From NCBI GenBank assembly GCA_001310555.1, contig BAXO01000027.1, positions 1 to 56,765 on the forward strand: a stretch of DNA of 56,765 nucleotides, given 5' to 3'. Below are positions 1-8,913 of this stretch, in pieces (position 1 is the first letter of the stretch; each line of letters opens with the position of its first letter). The DNA comes from Bacillus sp. JCM 19058. Lineage in GTDB: Bacteria > Bacillota > Bacilli > Bacillales_H > Bacillaceae_D. The notes below the pieces were generated by a model. The model had not been told where the DNA came from. It saw only the letters and a list, made by a program, of their open reading frames with translations, and made no database searches. The position numbers and the translations under genes are program-made.

Positions 1-113
1 CCAATGGCCATTTAAAATAGCGAACCATTCTGTGTATGTCGGCTAATGATCTTCGCCTTTATTTCTGAAATAGGCATTTATGAAATTGATTCAGGTATAT
101 GATAAATGTGGAA

Positions 114-135
114 TACTGACAACAGTATGTCAGTA
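114..135. promoter_or_regulatory. 8-6-8 dyad (operator-like palindrome)
   Basis: Perfect inverted repeat with arms TACTGACA and TGTCAGTA around a 6-base spacer. It lies just downstream of the VOC remnant with no T-run, so it looks more like a protein-binding dyad than a terminator. The binding protein is unknown. Confidence 0.35.
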
Positions 136-156
136 AATAAGGGCTCAAAACCAAAA

Positions 157-357
157 TTAGTTCAACGTTGCCAGCCGACCCATGTTGGGGGAGATCAAAT
201 GGCTGAGCAAAACTATTCCACCCGCTTCTACCGCTCTATCGAACGTCGCATCTACATGATTAACTAAAATATACATACTAGCATGCGGCTCCGATCCTGG
301 TGAGTAAAGGCCCGTTATTCCACCAATGCAATTTTGCCCGGATTTTCGGTGACCCAA
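157..357 (-). pseudogene. VOC/glyoxalase-family protein remnant
   Basis: A 66-codon open stretch on the minus strand resembles the C-terminal half of a vicinal-oxygen-chelate (glyoxalase/bleomycin resistance) protein. It has GGITGLYSPG, then a YILVNHVDAT strand, RAVEAGG, and MGRLATL, the usual turn before the final metal-ligand strand. It then stops at a point where family members continue with a DPEGN-type motif, and no N-terminal half is present upstream. I read it as a decayed fragment. It lies next to an SDR remnant in the same orientation. Confidence 0.45.
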
Positions 358-426
358 TTTTCATTTTTAAATGACCAGCCGACCTTTAGCTTTGATAAGT
401 TGAAAAACTGCTTATTCGATTATGAA

Positions 427-666
427 CTACGCATTTACATCCGTTATGGCCGGGATATGTATTTCTTTGACATAGGAAACTTTAGACAGGTTGATGACGC
501 ATTTCACAACGGATACAATGTCTTGTACGGGAATTCTAGTACCGTTATATGCCTCAATCGCTTTATCCGTCCCATACTCGAAAGGAATTTCTGCAGCCAG
601 TTCTCCTGGATTCACGCAAGTAACGGCGATGCCTACATCTATCTAAACCCCTCCGTACTAAGGTTT
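427..666 (-). pseudogene. SDR-family oxidoreductase C-terminal remnant
   Basis: Minus-strand translation gives an SDR C-terminal segment: IDVGIAVTCVNPGELAAEIP matches the usual GIRVTVINPGxVxTEL stretch after the active site. A PVQDIVSVVKCVINL helix (normally PEDIAxAVLYAV) and a VKEIHIPAI strand (normally VNEILIRPT) follow. The part upstream of about 640 contains stop codons, and the NAD-binding N-terminus and YxxxK site are missing. This is a remnant, not a working gene. A start at the internal GTG of VNPGE would not give an enzyme. Confidence 0.5.
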
Positions 667-718
667 AAATAAGGCTATTATGGGGAACAAAAAGAAGGAA
701 GAAAGATTCTTATTGGAT

Positions 719-748
719 TTGATTTTTCCGCAAGATGTATCATATAAT
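719..748 (+). promoter_or_regulatory. Promoter for antisense RNA
   Basis: TTGATT (719-724), 18-base spacer, TATAAT (743-748). It points into the 3' end of the convergent small membrane-peptide gene at 789-929, with a predicted start near 755. Confidence 0.4.
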
Positions 749-754
749 AAAGGC

Positions 755-856
755 GAGGAACAACTAAGACCGTGACGCTAACGGGTTGTCACGAACCAAA
801 AGAATACACTAAAAAAGTGATACCCTCTGGTTGGCGCCCGCGGGTATCACTTTTTG
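755..856 (+). ncRNA. Candidate antisense RNA (type I antitoxin)
   Basis: Predicted transcript of about 100 bases running from the promoter at 719-748 to the hairpin at 817-850 (GTGATACCC / GGGTATCAC) followed by TTTTT. It overlaps the 3' part of the minus-strand toxin-like gene, as RatA does for txpA and SR4 for bsrG. No start codon with a ribosome site is seen in it. Inferred from promoter and terminator only. Confidence 0.35.
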
Positions 857-929
857 TTCGATTCGAAATGACGTGAACGACATAGACTACTTGCACTAAA
901 AGTGCTAATAGCATAATCGTCTCAGCCAT
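789..929 (-). CDS. Small hydrophobic toxin-like peptide (type I TA candidate)
   Basis: 46 codons from ATG at 927-929, preceded by AAGGGGGTGAT. The N-terminal 21 residues (AETIMLLALLVQVVYVVHVIS) form one hydrophobic helix, followed by a basic NRTK tail, as in the putative holin-like/TxpA-type peptides of Bacillus. The tail beyond residue 26 reads through a bidirectional terminator hairpin and looks non-natural. One more A in the A5 run near 853 would create a KK-stop ending at 27 residues inside the hairpin, as is normal for these genes. The longer start at 986 has no ribosome site. A convergent antisense RNA candidate overlaps the 3' end. Confidence 0.45.
   Translation of the reverse strand: MAETIMLLALLVQVVYVVHVISNRTKSDTRGRQPEGITFLVYSFGS
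811..855. terminator. Bidirectional terminator
   Basis: Stem GTGATACCC (817-825) / GGGTATCAC (842-850), with A6 on the left and T5 on the right, so it can end RNA from both strands. It serves the toxin-like mRNA (minus) and the antisense RNA (plus). Confidence 0.65.
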
Positions 930-980
930 ACGATCACCCCCTTCTTGTCCCCGACATAGGGAAAGGAAGGTTCGTGACAA

Positions 981-1743
981 TCCCACAGCACACCTGAATT
1001 AGCTATTCCTCATTACATCAATTCAACATGTATACATTAATTTCCTGCAGCCAAGCCGAGTTATCATTATGGAAATACCAAAAAACAAACATTAAAACTA
1101 GCAATGGCTGTTTTCCATCTCCGAAAACCGAAATGTATATTACTGACATTCGCAGATGGACGAAAGCACACGTCAAAAAAAACCGTCTTTCAGCATAAGC
1201 GGCTTCTTGCCGCTATAGAAGCAAATCACTCCTATGCTGTAAAAGTATTTTGCCATCACCCTCAATAACAATAACTGAAGCAGTAGCCATTATTAGTGGT
1301 TGGTCCCCTAAGACTTTGCGTAGGCCCATAATATATTCAGAAATGACAATCCCCTCCTCAACAAACGTTCGAAATCTCCGTATACTCCTTGTTCATTCGG
1401 CATTTTTTATCCTGATATGGAACAAATAACATTCTGAATTTAACTTCGCCTTTTTACGAATATCTCCTTCCCTTATCAATCTTTATTTTATGGTTCATTA
1501 TATAAGCAGCCGAATAGATCAAAGACGTTAGCAGGTGAGCGGATTATTCCTAACCTGTTCTATCCGCTTATTTACTCGCTGTTCACCCATAATTCGTAAT
1601 CTCCAGTGTTTCATTAGACGAAAGGGCGGGTAAATGGTGAGTAAGGCGATTGCATTTTCTAGAGGTGTTTCGCTCACAATTAGGAACCTTGAAATGACAA
1701 CTAAATAGAGTATTGAATTTCTCTTTTAGAAAGGATGTTACTG
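981..1743. other. Long intergenic stretch with NUDIX remnant
   Basis: Apart from the NUDIX fragment listed separately and a small hairpin near 1537 (AGCGGAT / ATCCGCT), I see no supported gene here. Confidence 0.4.
1213..1350 (-). pseudogene. NUDIX hydrolase N-terminal remnant
   Basis: Minus-strand translation reads MGLRKVLGDQPLIMATASVI then VIEGDGKILLQHRSD before a stop. This matches the N-terminal 45 residues of NUDIX hydrolases (LRxxxGxxPLIMVGASVIV, KxLLQHRxDN). The NUDIX box GX5EX7REUXEE and everything after the first strand pair is missing. A GGAGGGG ribosome-site-like sequence sits upstream. The remnant indicates a deletion or long decay. Confidence 0.55.
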
Positions 1744-2784
1744 ATGAAACAAGTTAGTCGCTTTTTTCGAAGCTTTACCTTGTTAATCGTCGCTACTCTT
1801 CTAGTCGGTCTACCGGCGACAGCATTAACAGCAGAAGAAGAAGCGCCAACTACACCGGACCAATTAGTACGACAAATCATGGGGTTAGCTTATGAAGAGC
1901 AACAATCCATGAATAGCGTACCTTTTGCTGTAGGTGATTCACTGACGGATGTTGAAGAAGAGTGGGGGCCAGCAGAAGACTTGAGTACGGTTGCTGCCAA
2001 TTATTGGAGCCACCATGTTCGGTTTATGTATGACGGTTCCACTGATGAAAGAACCATTACGGGTATCGATGACTTCGACCCCGTGTTACAAACGATTCAC
2101 TTATCTGATGTGAAGGGCTTGATTGGTGAACCTATCAGTGAAGAAGAGCAAGAAGGTATGTACTATGTCACGTATTCGGATCATGAAAACTATAAAGTGG
2201 TTTTCATTTTTGAAAGTGCCTTTACGAATCCTGACCCGAAACTGCACATGTATACAGTCGAACTAGCCGAAGAAGAACCGGATGCAGAGACTGTGATTAG
2301 AGAACAGGCTCAGGCAATCGTGGAAGCATTAAAAGACCAAGACGTTGAGACGGTTGCGGAATTTGTTCACCCTGACCAAGGGGTACGCTTCTCTCCTTAT
2401 GCTTTTGTGGAAATGAATCACCAAAGCTTCACAAGGGAGCAAGTAAACGAAATGATGGACGACGAGAAGTTGTATGTTTGGGGGGCGTATGATGGCACAG
2501 GAGAAGCCATTGAGCTGACACCAGCTGAGTATTACGAAGAGTTCATCTATCGCAAAGATTTCGCTAATGAGGTTGAGGAAATCAACTTCGATGATATTGA
2601 ACCGCGTGGGAATACGCTGCATAACGCCGAAGAGATTTATCCAGACGCACATTTCATTGAGTATTATGTTCCTGGAACCGAGGAATTTGCTGAAATGGAT
2701 TGGGGTAGCTTGATCTTGGCATTTGAAGAAGTTAATGGAGAGTGGTATTTAGTAGGCGTGATTCAAGATCAATGGACGACTTGA
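1744..2784 (+). CDS. Secreted DUF4309 (YjgB-like) protein
   Basis: 346 residues. The start chosen is ATG 1744 rather than 1735, because AGAAAGG then lies 9 bases upstream instead of touching the codon. A signal peptide (KR-rich start, LLIVATLLVGLPATALTA) predicts export. Residues about 30-180 match the DUF4309/YjgB repeat: SVPFAVGDSLTDVEEEWG, later HLSDVKGLIGEP and a final VVFIFES strand. The C-terminal half (REQAQAIVEALKDQDVETVA, FVHPDQGVRFSPYAFV) resembles the NTF2-like tail seen in many Bacillus lipoproteins. There is no Cys lipobox. The molecular role of the family is unknown. The gene is single, intact and has its own terminator. Confidence 0.8.
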   Translation: MKQVSRFFRSFTLLIVATLLVGLPATALTAEEEAPTTPDQLVRQIMGLAYEEQQSMNSVPFAVGDSLTDVEEEWGPAEDLSTVAANYWSHHVRFMYDGSTDERTITGIDDFDPVLQTIHLSDVKGLIGEPISEEEQEGMYYVTYSDHENYKVVFIFESAFTNPDPKLHMYTVELAEEEPDAETVIREQAQAIVEALKDQDVETVAEFVHPDQGVRFSPYAFVEMNHQSFTREQVNEMMDDEKLYVWGAYDGTGEAIELTPAEYYEEFIYRKDFANEVEEINFDDIEPRGNTLHNAEEIYPDAHFIEYYVPGTEEFAEMDWGSLILAFEEVNGEWYLVGVIQDQWTT

Positions 2785-2798
2785 TTTTATCCCATTAG

Positions 2799-2842
2799 AC
2801 TTTAGGCTAACCTATTGACTGGTTAGCCTAAAGTTATTTTTT
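2799..2842 (+). terminator. Rho-independent terminator of DUF4309 gene
   Basis: Perfect 14-base stem ACTTTAGGCTAACC / GGTTAGCCTAAAGT with an 8-base loop, then TATTTTTT. It starts 14 bases after the stop codon. Confidence 0.9.
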
Positions 2843-3286
2843 GTTGATACCGAATTTATCGAAAGTCACTTGCTAAAATTTATATGAATCGATTTGACCA
2901 ATCAATTTAATAGGAAACACGCTTCATCATAGATGGCCATACGATTACAGCCTGTAATGCAGCCGCCCATTGATGTTATTTTTTTCTTGCTCTTGTGAAA
3001 CTTTCGTAACGTTTTTAAGGTCAGGAAAAAGCGGATTTACAACGTTTAGCAATAGGTTCTACCAGCTTTTTTACACAAAATCACCGTTAATACGTTTTCC
3101 AGAAACAAAAACCCTGATTCTTTTACGCTAAACAGAAGACTCAAGGTTTTATATTGTCTTCTTGTTTTCAAACTTCCCTATTCCCAAATACGATCATTTT
3201 CAGCCATCGCTCTCGTTATCGCAGTTGATAGGACTACTCGTATCCCGGTGCACCGGTGTGTTGGGCTACCCGTGAGCGACCGTAAG
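2843..3286. other. Intergenic region without recognised gene
   Basis: I find no ribosome-site-linked open frame with family features. The short frames on both strands are shadows. Confidence 0.4.
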
Positions 3287-3796
3287 TTACTGTCGTTGGC
3301 GTTTGTTTTCCTCGATTTGATGGACGATCTCGTCAACGACGTGCTCAATCGCTGCGGTGGCGTCGATGATAATTCCGTTTTTCGGAATGTCTTCTTTCGT
3401 TTGGTGCAATCGCGCAATGAGTTCCCGTTCTGATTGTTTTCCGCCAAACTCATTTTCCGGTCGCTCGTCAAGCCGCCGGTTCAATGTGTCAATGTCGACC
3501 TCGAGGACAAACACACCGTCAAATAGCTCGATGAATTTCGAAAAATTCCTGGAACCACCGCAGAAAAATGTTACTGCCTCATCTTGGTTGGCGACCAAAG
3601 CTTTTATTTTATCTACATGCCAAATGTGGTTCTCGTGAGTGAAACTTTCCGTCGGTGTACCCGTTTCCGGATCGCCTTGATAAGCCAATTCACGGTCACC
3701 ATGAATGGCATGGTAGCCGCGCCGCTGCAATTCGTTGCAGACCGTAGTTTTGCCGGTGCAGGAAACGCCTTCAATTAGATAATTCCTAATGCCCAT
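3287..3796 (-). CDS. P-loop nucleoside/nucleotide kinase-like protein
   Basis: 169 residues from ATG 3794-3796. The upstream GGAGGG, 7 bases before this ATG, supports it over the ATG at 3811. The N-terminus has a P-loop, GVSCTGKTT (residues about 10-18), following a short strand (YLIEGVS), then a HGDRELAYQG segment like the nucleoside-binding region of adenylate/shikimate-kinase-type proteins. FDGVFVLEVDIDTLNRRLDERPENEFG resembles the LID-proximal Arg-rich part. The family is annotated as AAA or nucleoside kinase in Bacillaceae. The substrate is unknown. It appears monocistronic. Confidence 0.65.
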   Translation of the reverse strand: MGIRNYLIEGVSCTGKTTVCNELQRRGYHAIHGDRELAYQGDPETGTPTESFTHENHIWHVDKIKALVANQDEAVTFFCGGSRNFSKFIELFDGVFVLEVDIDTLNRRLDERPENEFGGKQSERELIARLHQTKEDIPKNGIIIDATAAIEHVVDEIVHQIEENKRQRQ

Positions 3797-4314
3797 GGCT
3801 AGACCCTCCATTCGACTGGATAAGCATCGTAAGGTATGCCTATCAAAGTTTTTACCTTGAAGTGTATGTAAATCTGCTGGTTCAAAAAATTCGGCTGCTT
3901 TATGTCAAATTTCATGTACCTCCAAGTTTGAAATCCATTTAAATGGTAACAGTACTATCCACTTTTGTTTCACGTGATCGGTCATCTAGAAAGAAAAATA
4001 TATCCTTGTTATTCACTTCTGACAATTTTTTATATCATAAAGCTCTCGCCACACCAGCCATGACATAAGCAATGTAACCAATCCAATCCGCCCATTGATA
4101 GTATGTCTGTATCCCGATGATAATGAGAGTAATGGTACATGAGAGCCTCTGCTTGCTTTGATATGGTTTCTTCTGGTTGTGGTATAGTTAAATGCGAAAG
4201 CGTTCGTTCAGCACATTCCTCTGCCGCTCCAGCCTCTTCCTCTTCATCAGGGGCATTGGTGGCGGTGGTTCAGATGCTTTTTTTATAATATAACCAAAGC
4301 ATGGAGGGTCATAA
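3797..4314. other. Intergenic region with possible membrane-protein remnant
   Basis: On the minus strand, 4035-4138 can be read as a hydrophobic peptide (TITLIIIGIQTYYQWADWIG...) ending in a stop. It has no clear start or ribosome site, so I treat it as a possible decayed fragment. Nothing else is supported in this stretch. Confidence 0.25.
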
Positions 4315-4704
4315 ATGAACTTTAGCGAGTTATATGAGCAAGCCAAAGCTGTGATAAACCCTAGAACATTAACAGATACGGTAGAAGTAGGTGGAGTCGG
4401 GGCTGCTATTTTAACAGTCGATGGCAATGTTTATACAGGGGTTTGTATAGATACAGCATGTTCCATGGGATTCTGCGCCGAGCATGCCGCAGCAGCAGCG
4501 ATGATTACAAATGGTGAAAGTGTGATCAGTAAGGTGATTGCACTTGATTGGGATGGAAGCATTCTCCCCCCATGTGGCCGTTGTCGAGAATTTTTAATCC
4601 AATTAGATGAAGATAACGAAAAAGCGGAAGTAATGGTGACAAAAGATGTAGTTGTAAAACTCAGTGAATTAATGCCTTATCATTGGAGAAAACGTTCTAA
4701 CTAA
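4315..4704 (+). CDS. Cytidine deaminase-family protein (blasticidin-deaminase-like)
   Basis: 129 residues, start supported by GGAGGG five bases upstream. The zinc site of the CDD fold is complete: FCAEHA (Cys ligand and catalytic Glu) and PPCGRCREFL (PCxxC). The substrate Asn/Glu region differs from housekeeping Cdd, and the C-terminus has VKLSELMP. The SPCGRCR-like motif and ELLP-like tail are close to blasticidin-S deaminase and the uncharacterised Bacillus relatives of 125-135 residues. It should hydrolytically deaminate a cytosine nucleoside or analogue in the cytoplasm. The substrate cannot be decided from sequence. Monocistronic and intact. Confidence 0.75.
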   Translation: MNFSELYEQAKAVINPRTLTDTVEVGGVGAAILTVDGNVYTGVCIDTACSMGFCAEHAAAAAMITNGESVISKVIALDWDGSILPPCGRCREFLIQLDEDNEKAEVMVTKDVVVKLSELMPYHWRKRSN

Positions 4705-4846
4705 ATGCCACATCATATTAAGGACAGTATTGTGTGAGAACAATAGCATCGATACGGCGGGCTTTTTTATAACTGTTATAGCACTACCGTCATTTAACAA
4801 CAAAAAAATAATCCACTTGAGTTCGCCCTTAAAAAGCGAACGGCGT

Positions 4847-4865
4847 CAAAAACGGACACCGTCCG
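4847..4865 (-). terminator. Terminator of ABC cassette 1
   Basis: On the minus strand: stem CGGAC / GTCCG with a 3-base loop, then TTTTT, about 11 bases after the permease stop at 4876. Confidence 0.55.
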
Positions 4866-4875
4866 CTCCCTTTAC

Positions 4876-5689
4876 TTATTTGCGTACGCCCCCCAGGGAG
4901 ATGCCCGCAATCAGATGCTTTTGCAAAAAGATGAACATGACTAGCATCGGAATTGTTGACATGAGCGCAGCAGCCATAATGAGCGGATACTCTGTCGAGT
5001 ATTCGCCTTCAAAATTAGCAATCCCTACAGAAAGTACGCGCATTTCCGCCGAGTTGGTCATGACTAGAGGCCACAAAAAATCGTTCCATGAGGCGAGAAC
5101 GGTAAAAATCCCTAAAGCTACGAGAGCTGGCTTTGCATTCGGTAGGATGATGCGCCAATAAACTCCCCATAAATTGCAGCCATCGATAATGGCAGCCTCG
5201 TCCAGTTCTTTCGGAATCCCCATAAAAAAATTGCCGCAGAAGAAATACGCCAAACGCGCTAAAAATCCCCGGAACGATCAAGGCATAAAAGGTATCTATC
5301 CAACCAAGCTGTGTCATGATCGCATAATTCGGGATCAAAATAACTTGGATTGGAACCATTAAGACCGAGAGCATTGCAATGAAAAGCGTATTTTTAAACG
5401 GGAACGTGAGACGGGCAAAGGCAAATGCCGCCATCGAGCAGAGCAGAAGCTGTGCTCCCGTCCTGAGCACGGTTACAATAATCGTATTGATATAGTAAGT
5501 CATAAAGTCAGCGCTTTCAAATACGTCAATATAGTTCTCAATCAAAAAGGAGCCCGGCAGCAATGTCGGTGGAACCTGCATTGACTCAGCGTATGTCTTC
5601 AGTGAAGTGGAAATCATCCATATAAAAGGAGTCATCATTATAATTGCCCCACAAATGAGTAAAACGTGTATCCAGACCTTCCTCATCAT
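4876..5689 (-). CDS. Carbohydrate ABC transporter permease, MalG type (frameshifted)
   Basis: About 270 residues when repaired. The inner-membrane MalG-family half has six helices, starting WIHVLLICGAIIMMTPFIWM and ending with the typical KHLIAGISLGGVRK. The EAA loop that docks the ATPase reads ELDEAAIIDGCNLWGVYW then RIILPNAKPAL. The frame is broken at A7 5222-5228: dropping one base joins RQFF to MGIPKELDEAA. The start is one of two adjacent ATGs (5689 or 5686) after GAGGTGAT. Third gene of a SBP-MalF-MalG operon whose sugar is unknown and which has no ATPase gene. Confidence 0.8.
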
Positions 5690-5704
5690 ATATCACCTCT
5701 TCCT

Positions 5705-6640
5705 TTACTCCTCGTAATGAACCCATTTTTTCTGTCCAGCGAATTGAACGATCGTCATAAAAAGAATCAACAAAAATAATATAAACGCTTGTGCCGAAGC
5801 ATAGCCCATTTGGGAAAACATAAAGCCAGATTCATAGACTCCGTAAACGATCGTGCGCAATGGACCTACTAGTGCACTCGTATTACCTATCATGACAAAA
5901 ATGAGATCAAAGACTTGCAACGAGCTGATCATCGAGGTAATCACAACAAAAAACAGCGTCGGTGTTATGAGCGGCAAGGTAATATGAAAAAAAATTGTTT
6001 CACGCGAGAAGCACCGTCGATTTTAGCCGCTTCATAATACGCTTCCGACACACCTTGCAAGCCTGCCAGGACCAAAATCACGTTGTTACCAATCGTCATC
6101 CATACGTACACCGCAATGACCGCCAAAAGTGCAAGGCTTGGATCGAATAACCATTCTGGCTGAGGAAGACCGAACGCACCAAATATGTGATTGATTAATC
6201 CATACTCTGTGTTATACAGCCATTTCCAAACCATCCCTACAGCAACAGGCATCGTGACTACTGGCAGGAAATAAAGAGCCCGATAAACAATCATCCCTTT
6301 GATTCGTTGGTTAAGCAAAACGGCAACAAGCGTCGCAATCGCTACAGACGCCGGAACCGCAACAATCATAAATACGATCGTGTTGACTAACGAACGTAAG
6401 AATACCTGACTTGACAACAGAGATTTAATATTCTCAAGCCCCGCATATGTTGGAGCCGTTAGACCGTCCCAGTAAGTGAACGATAAAGCAAAGGAAGCAA
6501 GCGCCGGTGCCATATAAAAAATAAACAAGCCTAAAAACGTCGGTCCAATAAACAACAGCCCATAGCGATTCTTTCTTCCATTTTCTTTTCTTTATCGGAA
6601 TTGGAGCATTAAGCTGAGTATTAGTGGTTTGTTCAGGCAT
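5705..6640 (-). CDS. Carbohydrate ABC transporter permease, MalF type (frameshifted)
   Basis: About 310 residues when repaired. Start at ATG 6638-6640 after GGAG (7-base spacing), giving a charged cytoplasmic N-terminus (MPEQTTNTQLNAPIPIKKRK). The membrane part begins YGLLFIGPTFLGLFIFYMAP, and the EAA loop is EAYYEAAKIDGASRVKQFF. There are two breaks. A one-base excess near 6575 separates the leader from RYGLLFIGP. A8 at 5987-5994 reads one T too many on the coding strand, and without it KQFF continues HITLPLITPTLFFVV. It pairs with the downstream permease and lies 13 bases after the binding-protein gene. Confidence 0.8.
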
Positions 6641-6653
6641 ACCTACTCTCCTC

Positions 6654-7916
6654 TCATTTTGTTTCATTGCCTCGATGCTCCGCCTGCTCAAGAATGCGAT
6701 TCATCTCGTCGGCTACTTGATCGAGTGCTTGATCGAGCGATTTCTGTCCTAAAAACGCCCCTTGAATTTCAGTTTGCTCAATATGCTGCCACTCAGCAGT
6801 ATTATTGGATACTGGATACGCCACTCCTGTCTCCTGTGCTTCAAGAAACACTCGTAAATTGATGTTTGGCAGCGATTCAAGCCATAGATCACCGGCCTCT
6901 AAAAGTGCAGGAGTGGAAAAACCGGACTCTGCGATCTGCTGATTCCCGCTTTCGCTCGTAAGCGCTTTAATTAAATCCCAAGCAAGCTGCTCATCCTCTA
7001 CCCTATCATTCATAGCCCAGCCAATCCCGTGTATAATCGCTGCCTCCTCTTTTCCTTTTGGAAGAGGAGCGACATCAACTCGATCACCGAGCGCCTCTGA
7101 AAATTGTCTCGACATGACAGAAATGGCAGGAATCATTGCAAGTCGATCAGACAGAAACAACTGATTTAAACCGGTTTCAATTTGTGATTTAATGTCAGGA
7201 GATATCCCGTTTTTAACGAGCGTTTCGATAAAATGGATGGCCTCCCTTGCCTCCTCTGAATCAAAGCCGGATGCCAACTGGTCGTCACTAACAATAAAGC
7301 CACCGGCCTGGTGAATATAATTGTAATACCCTGTTTGATTACTCGTAATCGGAGCGCCATACCCATAAATACCCTCTTCCGGATCGGTCAGGAGTTCCCC
7401 CACCCGCTCAATATCGTCCCACGTCCACGTCTCATCCGGGTAATCGATTCCCGCTTGATCAAATATCTCTTTGTTGTAAAAAAGCCCGACTGCATCGACA
7501 AAATACGGAGCGGCATGCAGCTGTTCATCGTAGCTGTAAAGCTCTACGATATTCTCATAATAATCATCCTTTTGAAACTCTTCATCCTCGGCGATGAAAG
7601 GCTCAAGGTTTTTTATGAGCCCCGGCTCGGCGTATTGATAAAAATTGACGGCATTCATCCAGAAAACATCTGGCCCGCTTCCACCTCCAATACTCGTCCG
7701 AAGCCTTGTCCAATATTGACCGAATGGACTATACGTCACATTCACACGTACATCCGGATGCTTTTCGTTAAACAGCTCAATCGAACGATTGACGGCATCG
7801 CTCGCCTCTTCATCCCATAGCGCTACTTCCAGCGTTCTTTGCCCGCTTCCCGTTTGGCTGCAGCCAGTTGAAAGCATGACGAGAACAATAGCAGCTATCA
7901 TCAACCTTATGTACAT
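6654..7916 (-). CDS. Sugar ABC transporter substrate-binding lipoprotein
   Basis: 420 residues, intact. Start chosen at ATG 7914-7916 (MYIRLMIAAIVLVMLSTGC), because GGAGGTGA lies six bases upstream. The lipobox LSTGC puts the lipid-anchored Cys at residue 19. The mature protein is a family 1 solute-binding protein: EVALWDEEASD, FNEKHPDVRVNV, GPDVFWMNAVNF, and the hinge-region FYNKEIFDQAGIDYPDETWTWDD. It delivers a mono- or oligosaccharide to the two downstream permeases. It leads the operon, and the 285 bases upstream hold no other gene. Confidence 0.88.
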   Translation of the reverse strand: MYIRLMIAAIVLVMLSTGCSQTGSGQRTLEVALWDEEASDAVNRSIELFNEKHPDVRVNVTYSPFGQYWTRLRTSIGGGSGPDVFWMNAVNFYQYAEPGLIKNLEPFIAEDEEFQKDDYYENIVELYSYDEQLHAAPYFVDAVGLFYNKEIFDQAGIDYPDETWTWDDIERVGELLTDPEEGIYGYGAPITSNQTGYYNYIHQAGGFIVSDDQLASGFDSEEAREAIHFIETLVKNGISPDIKSQIETGLNQLFLSDRLAMIPAISVMSRQFSEALGDRVDVAPLPKGKEEAAIIHGIGWAMNDRVEDEQLAWDLIKALTSESGNQQIAESGFSTPALLEAGDLWLESLPNINLRVFLEAQETGVAYPVSNNTAEWQHIEQTEIQGAFLGQKSLDQALDQVADEMNRILEQAEHRGNETK

Positions 7917-8201
7917 TATGTTCACCTCCATTAATCTATCTAAAAAGATCGACATTCGATCCTACCTTTCTATGTTCCCTCATCCCGCAGAGTAAAACGT
8001 GACTTTCTGCCTGTTTTTCTTCGTTGAGAATTCGTTTATTTGCACGGTTTCAGCCGTTTTAAGCAGGCCGACGGAACAGGCTATTTTGCGCTTTTTATTG
8101 TTCTTTCATCATTCCTTCACACTTCACGCTTATACTGGACCATAAGCTTGTAGAACAAATCCTGTTTCTTCATAGAATAGCAGAATGTAGGTGAATTCAT
8201 A

Positions 8202-8911
8202 TTGACAAACCGTATCGTTTCTATTGGACCTATCATGCTGCAAACGGATTGGCTCTTCCTAGTCGGTGCATTCATAGTCGCAGTTGCTATTCTCCGCTTC
8301 TTGTCACCTTTTTCCGGAGTGGAATTAAAAAAAAAGCGTGAGCTCGTTATAAACAGTGTTTTTTTTGTTCTTCTTCACATTTATGTTCGGAACATTGATC
8401 ACGAGATTTGATTTACTCGTGGCCGATCCAAGCGCCGCGTTTTCCTATCCAAGCGGGCAGACAGAGCTGTACATTAGCACCGCTCCTGCTTATCTATGCA
8501 CTTTACCAGCACCTGAAGCAAAGGATCTCTTTTTCGCTATACATTCTTATGCTCTTTTATTTGCTGCTGCCGATGCTGGCTCTGTTTACACTCATTCAGC
8601 AGAGGCAGGGATTGCCGGTATCCGAAGCCCTTGCCTCTTATTATCCGTGGACATCGCACCCTGTTTCCCTTTATATTTTGATCTTTTCTAGTGCGATGAT
8701 GCTGTGGCTGCATCGCCATTCTGCGAAAAGCTCGCCAAAAGGCTGGTTTGTGCTTATCATTTGGTCGCTGACCAGCTGGCTAATCTCCTTCTCAGAGCCG
8801 CATACGATGCTTTTCTTAGTGCCAGTGAACCGAAGCTATTACCTTTTTCTCATCGGGTTCGGTTTACTTGGAGGAATAACTAACATGCTACTAAGTAGAA
8901 AGGAGGCATAA
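8202..8911 (+). CDS. Unknown polytopic membrane protein (frameshifted)
   Basis: About 236 residues when repaired, reading across three frames. The start is probably TTG 8202, with GTAGGTG upstream. The hydrophobic segments include WLFLVGAFIVAVAILRFL, FFFTFMFGTLITRFDLLVA, LYILMLFYLLLPMLALF, HPVSLYILIFSSAMMLWLH, WFVLIIWSLTSWLISF and YYLFLIGFGLLGGITNMLL, suggesting six to seven helices. The breaks are near the runs at 8329-8365 and near 8470-8490. I recognise no family. It ends two bases before ccdA and so probably belongs to the same redox operon. Confidence 0.55.
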
Positions 8912-8913
8912 CA

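Larger units (their letters stand above)
786..980. repeat. Inverted repeat flanking toxin gene
   Basis: TTGTCACGAACC at 786-797 and GGTTCGTGACAA at 969-980 are perfect 12-base reverse complements enclosing the toxin-like gene. In the minus-strand mRNA they would pair the 5' leader with the 3' end. Long-range 5'/3' pairing is a known feature of type I toxin mRNAs and keeps the ribosome site closed. Confidence 0.5.

Noticed and set aside
334..672. 112-codon plus-strand open frame opposite the SDR and VOC remnants
   Set aside because: No ribosome site; codon pattern is the shadow of the remnants on the other strand.
2329..2652. 107-codon minus-strand frame
   Set aside because: Lies wholly inside the DUF4309 gene in antisense, no start signal.
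3178..3471. 97-codon minus-strand frame overlapping the kinase gene
   Set aside because: Out-of-frame overlap; low-complexity Ser/Arg-rich translation.
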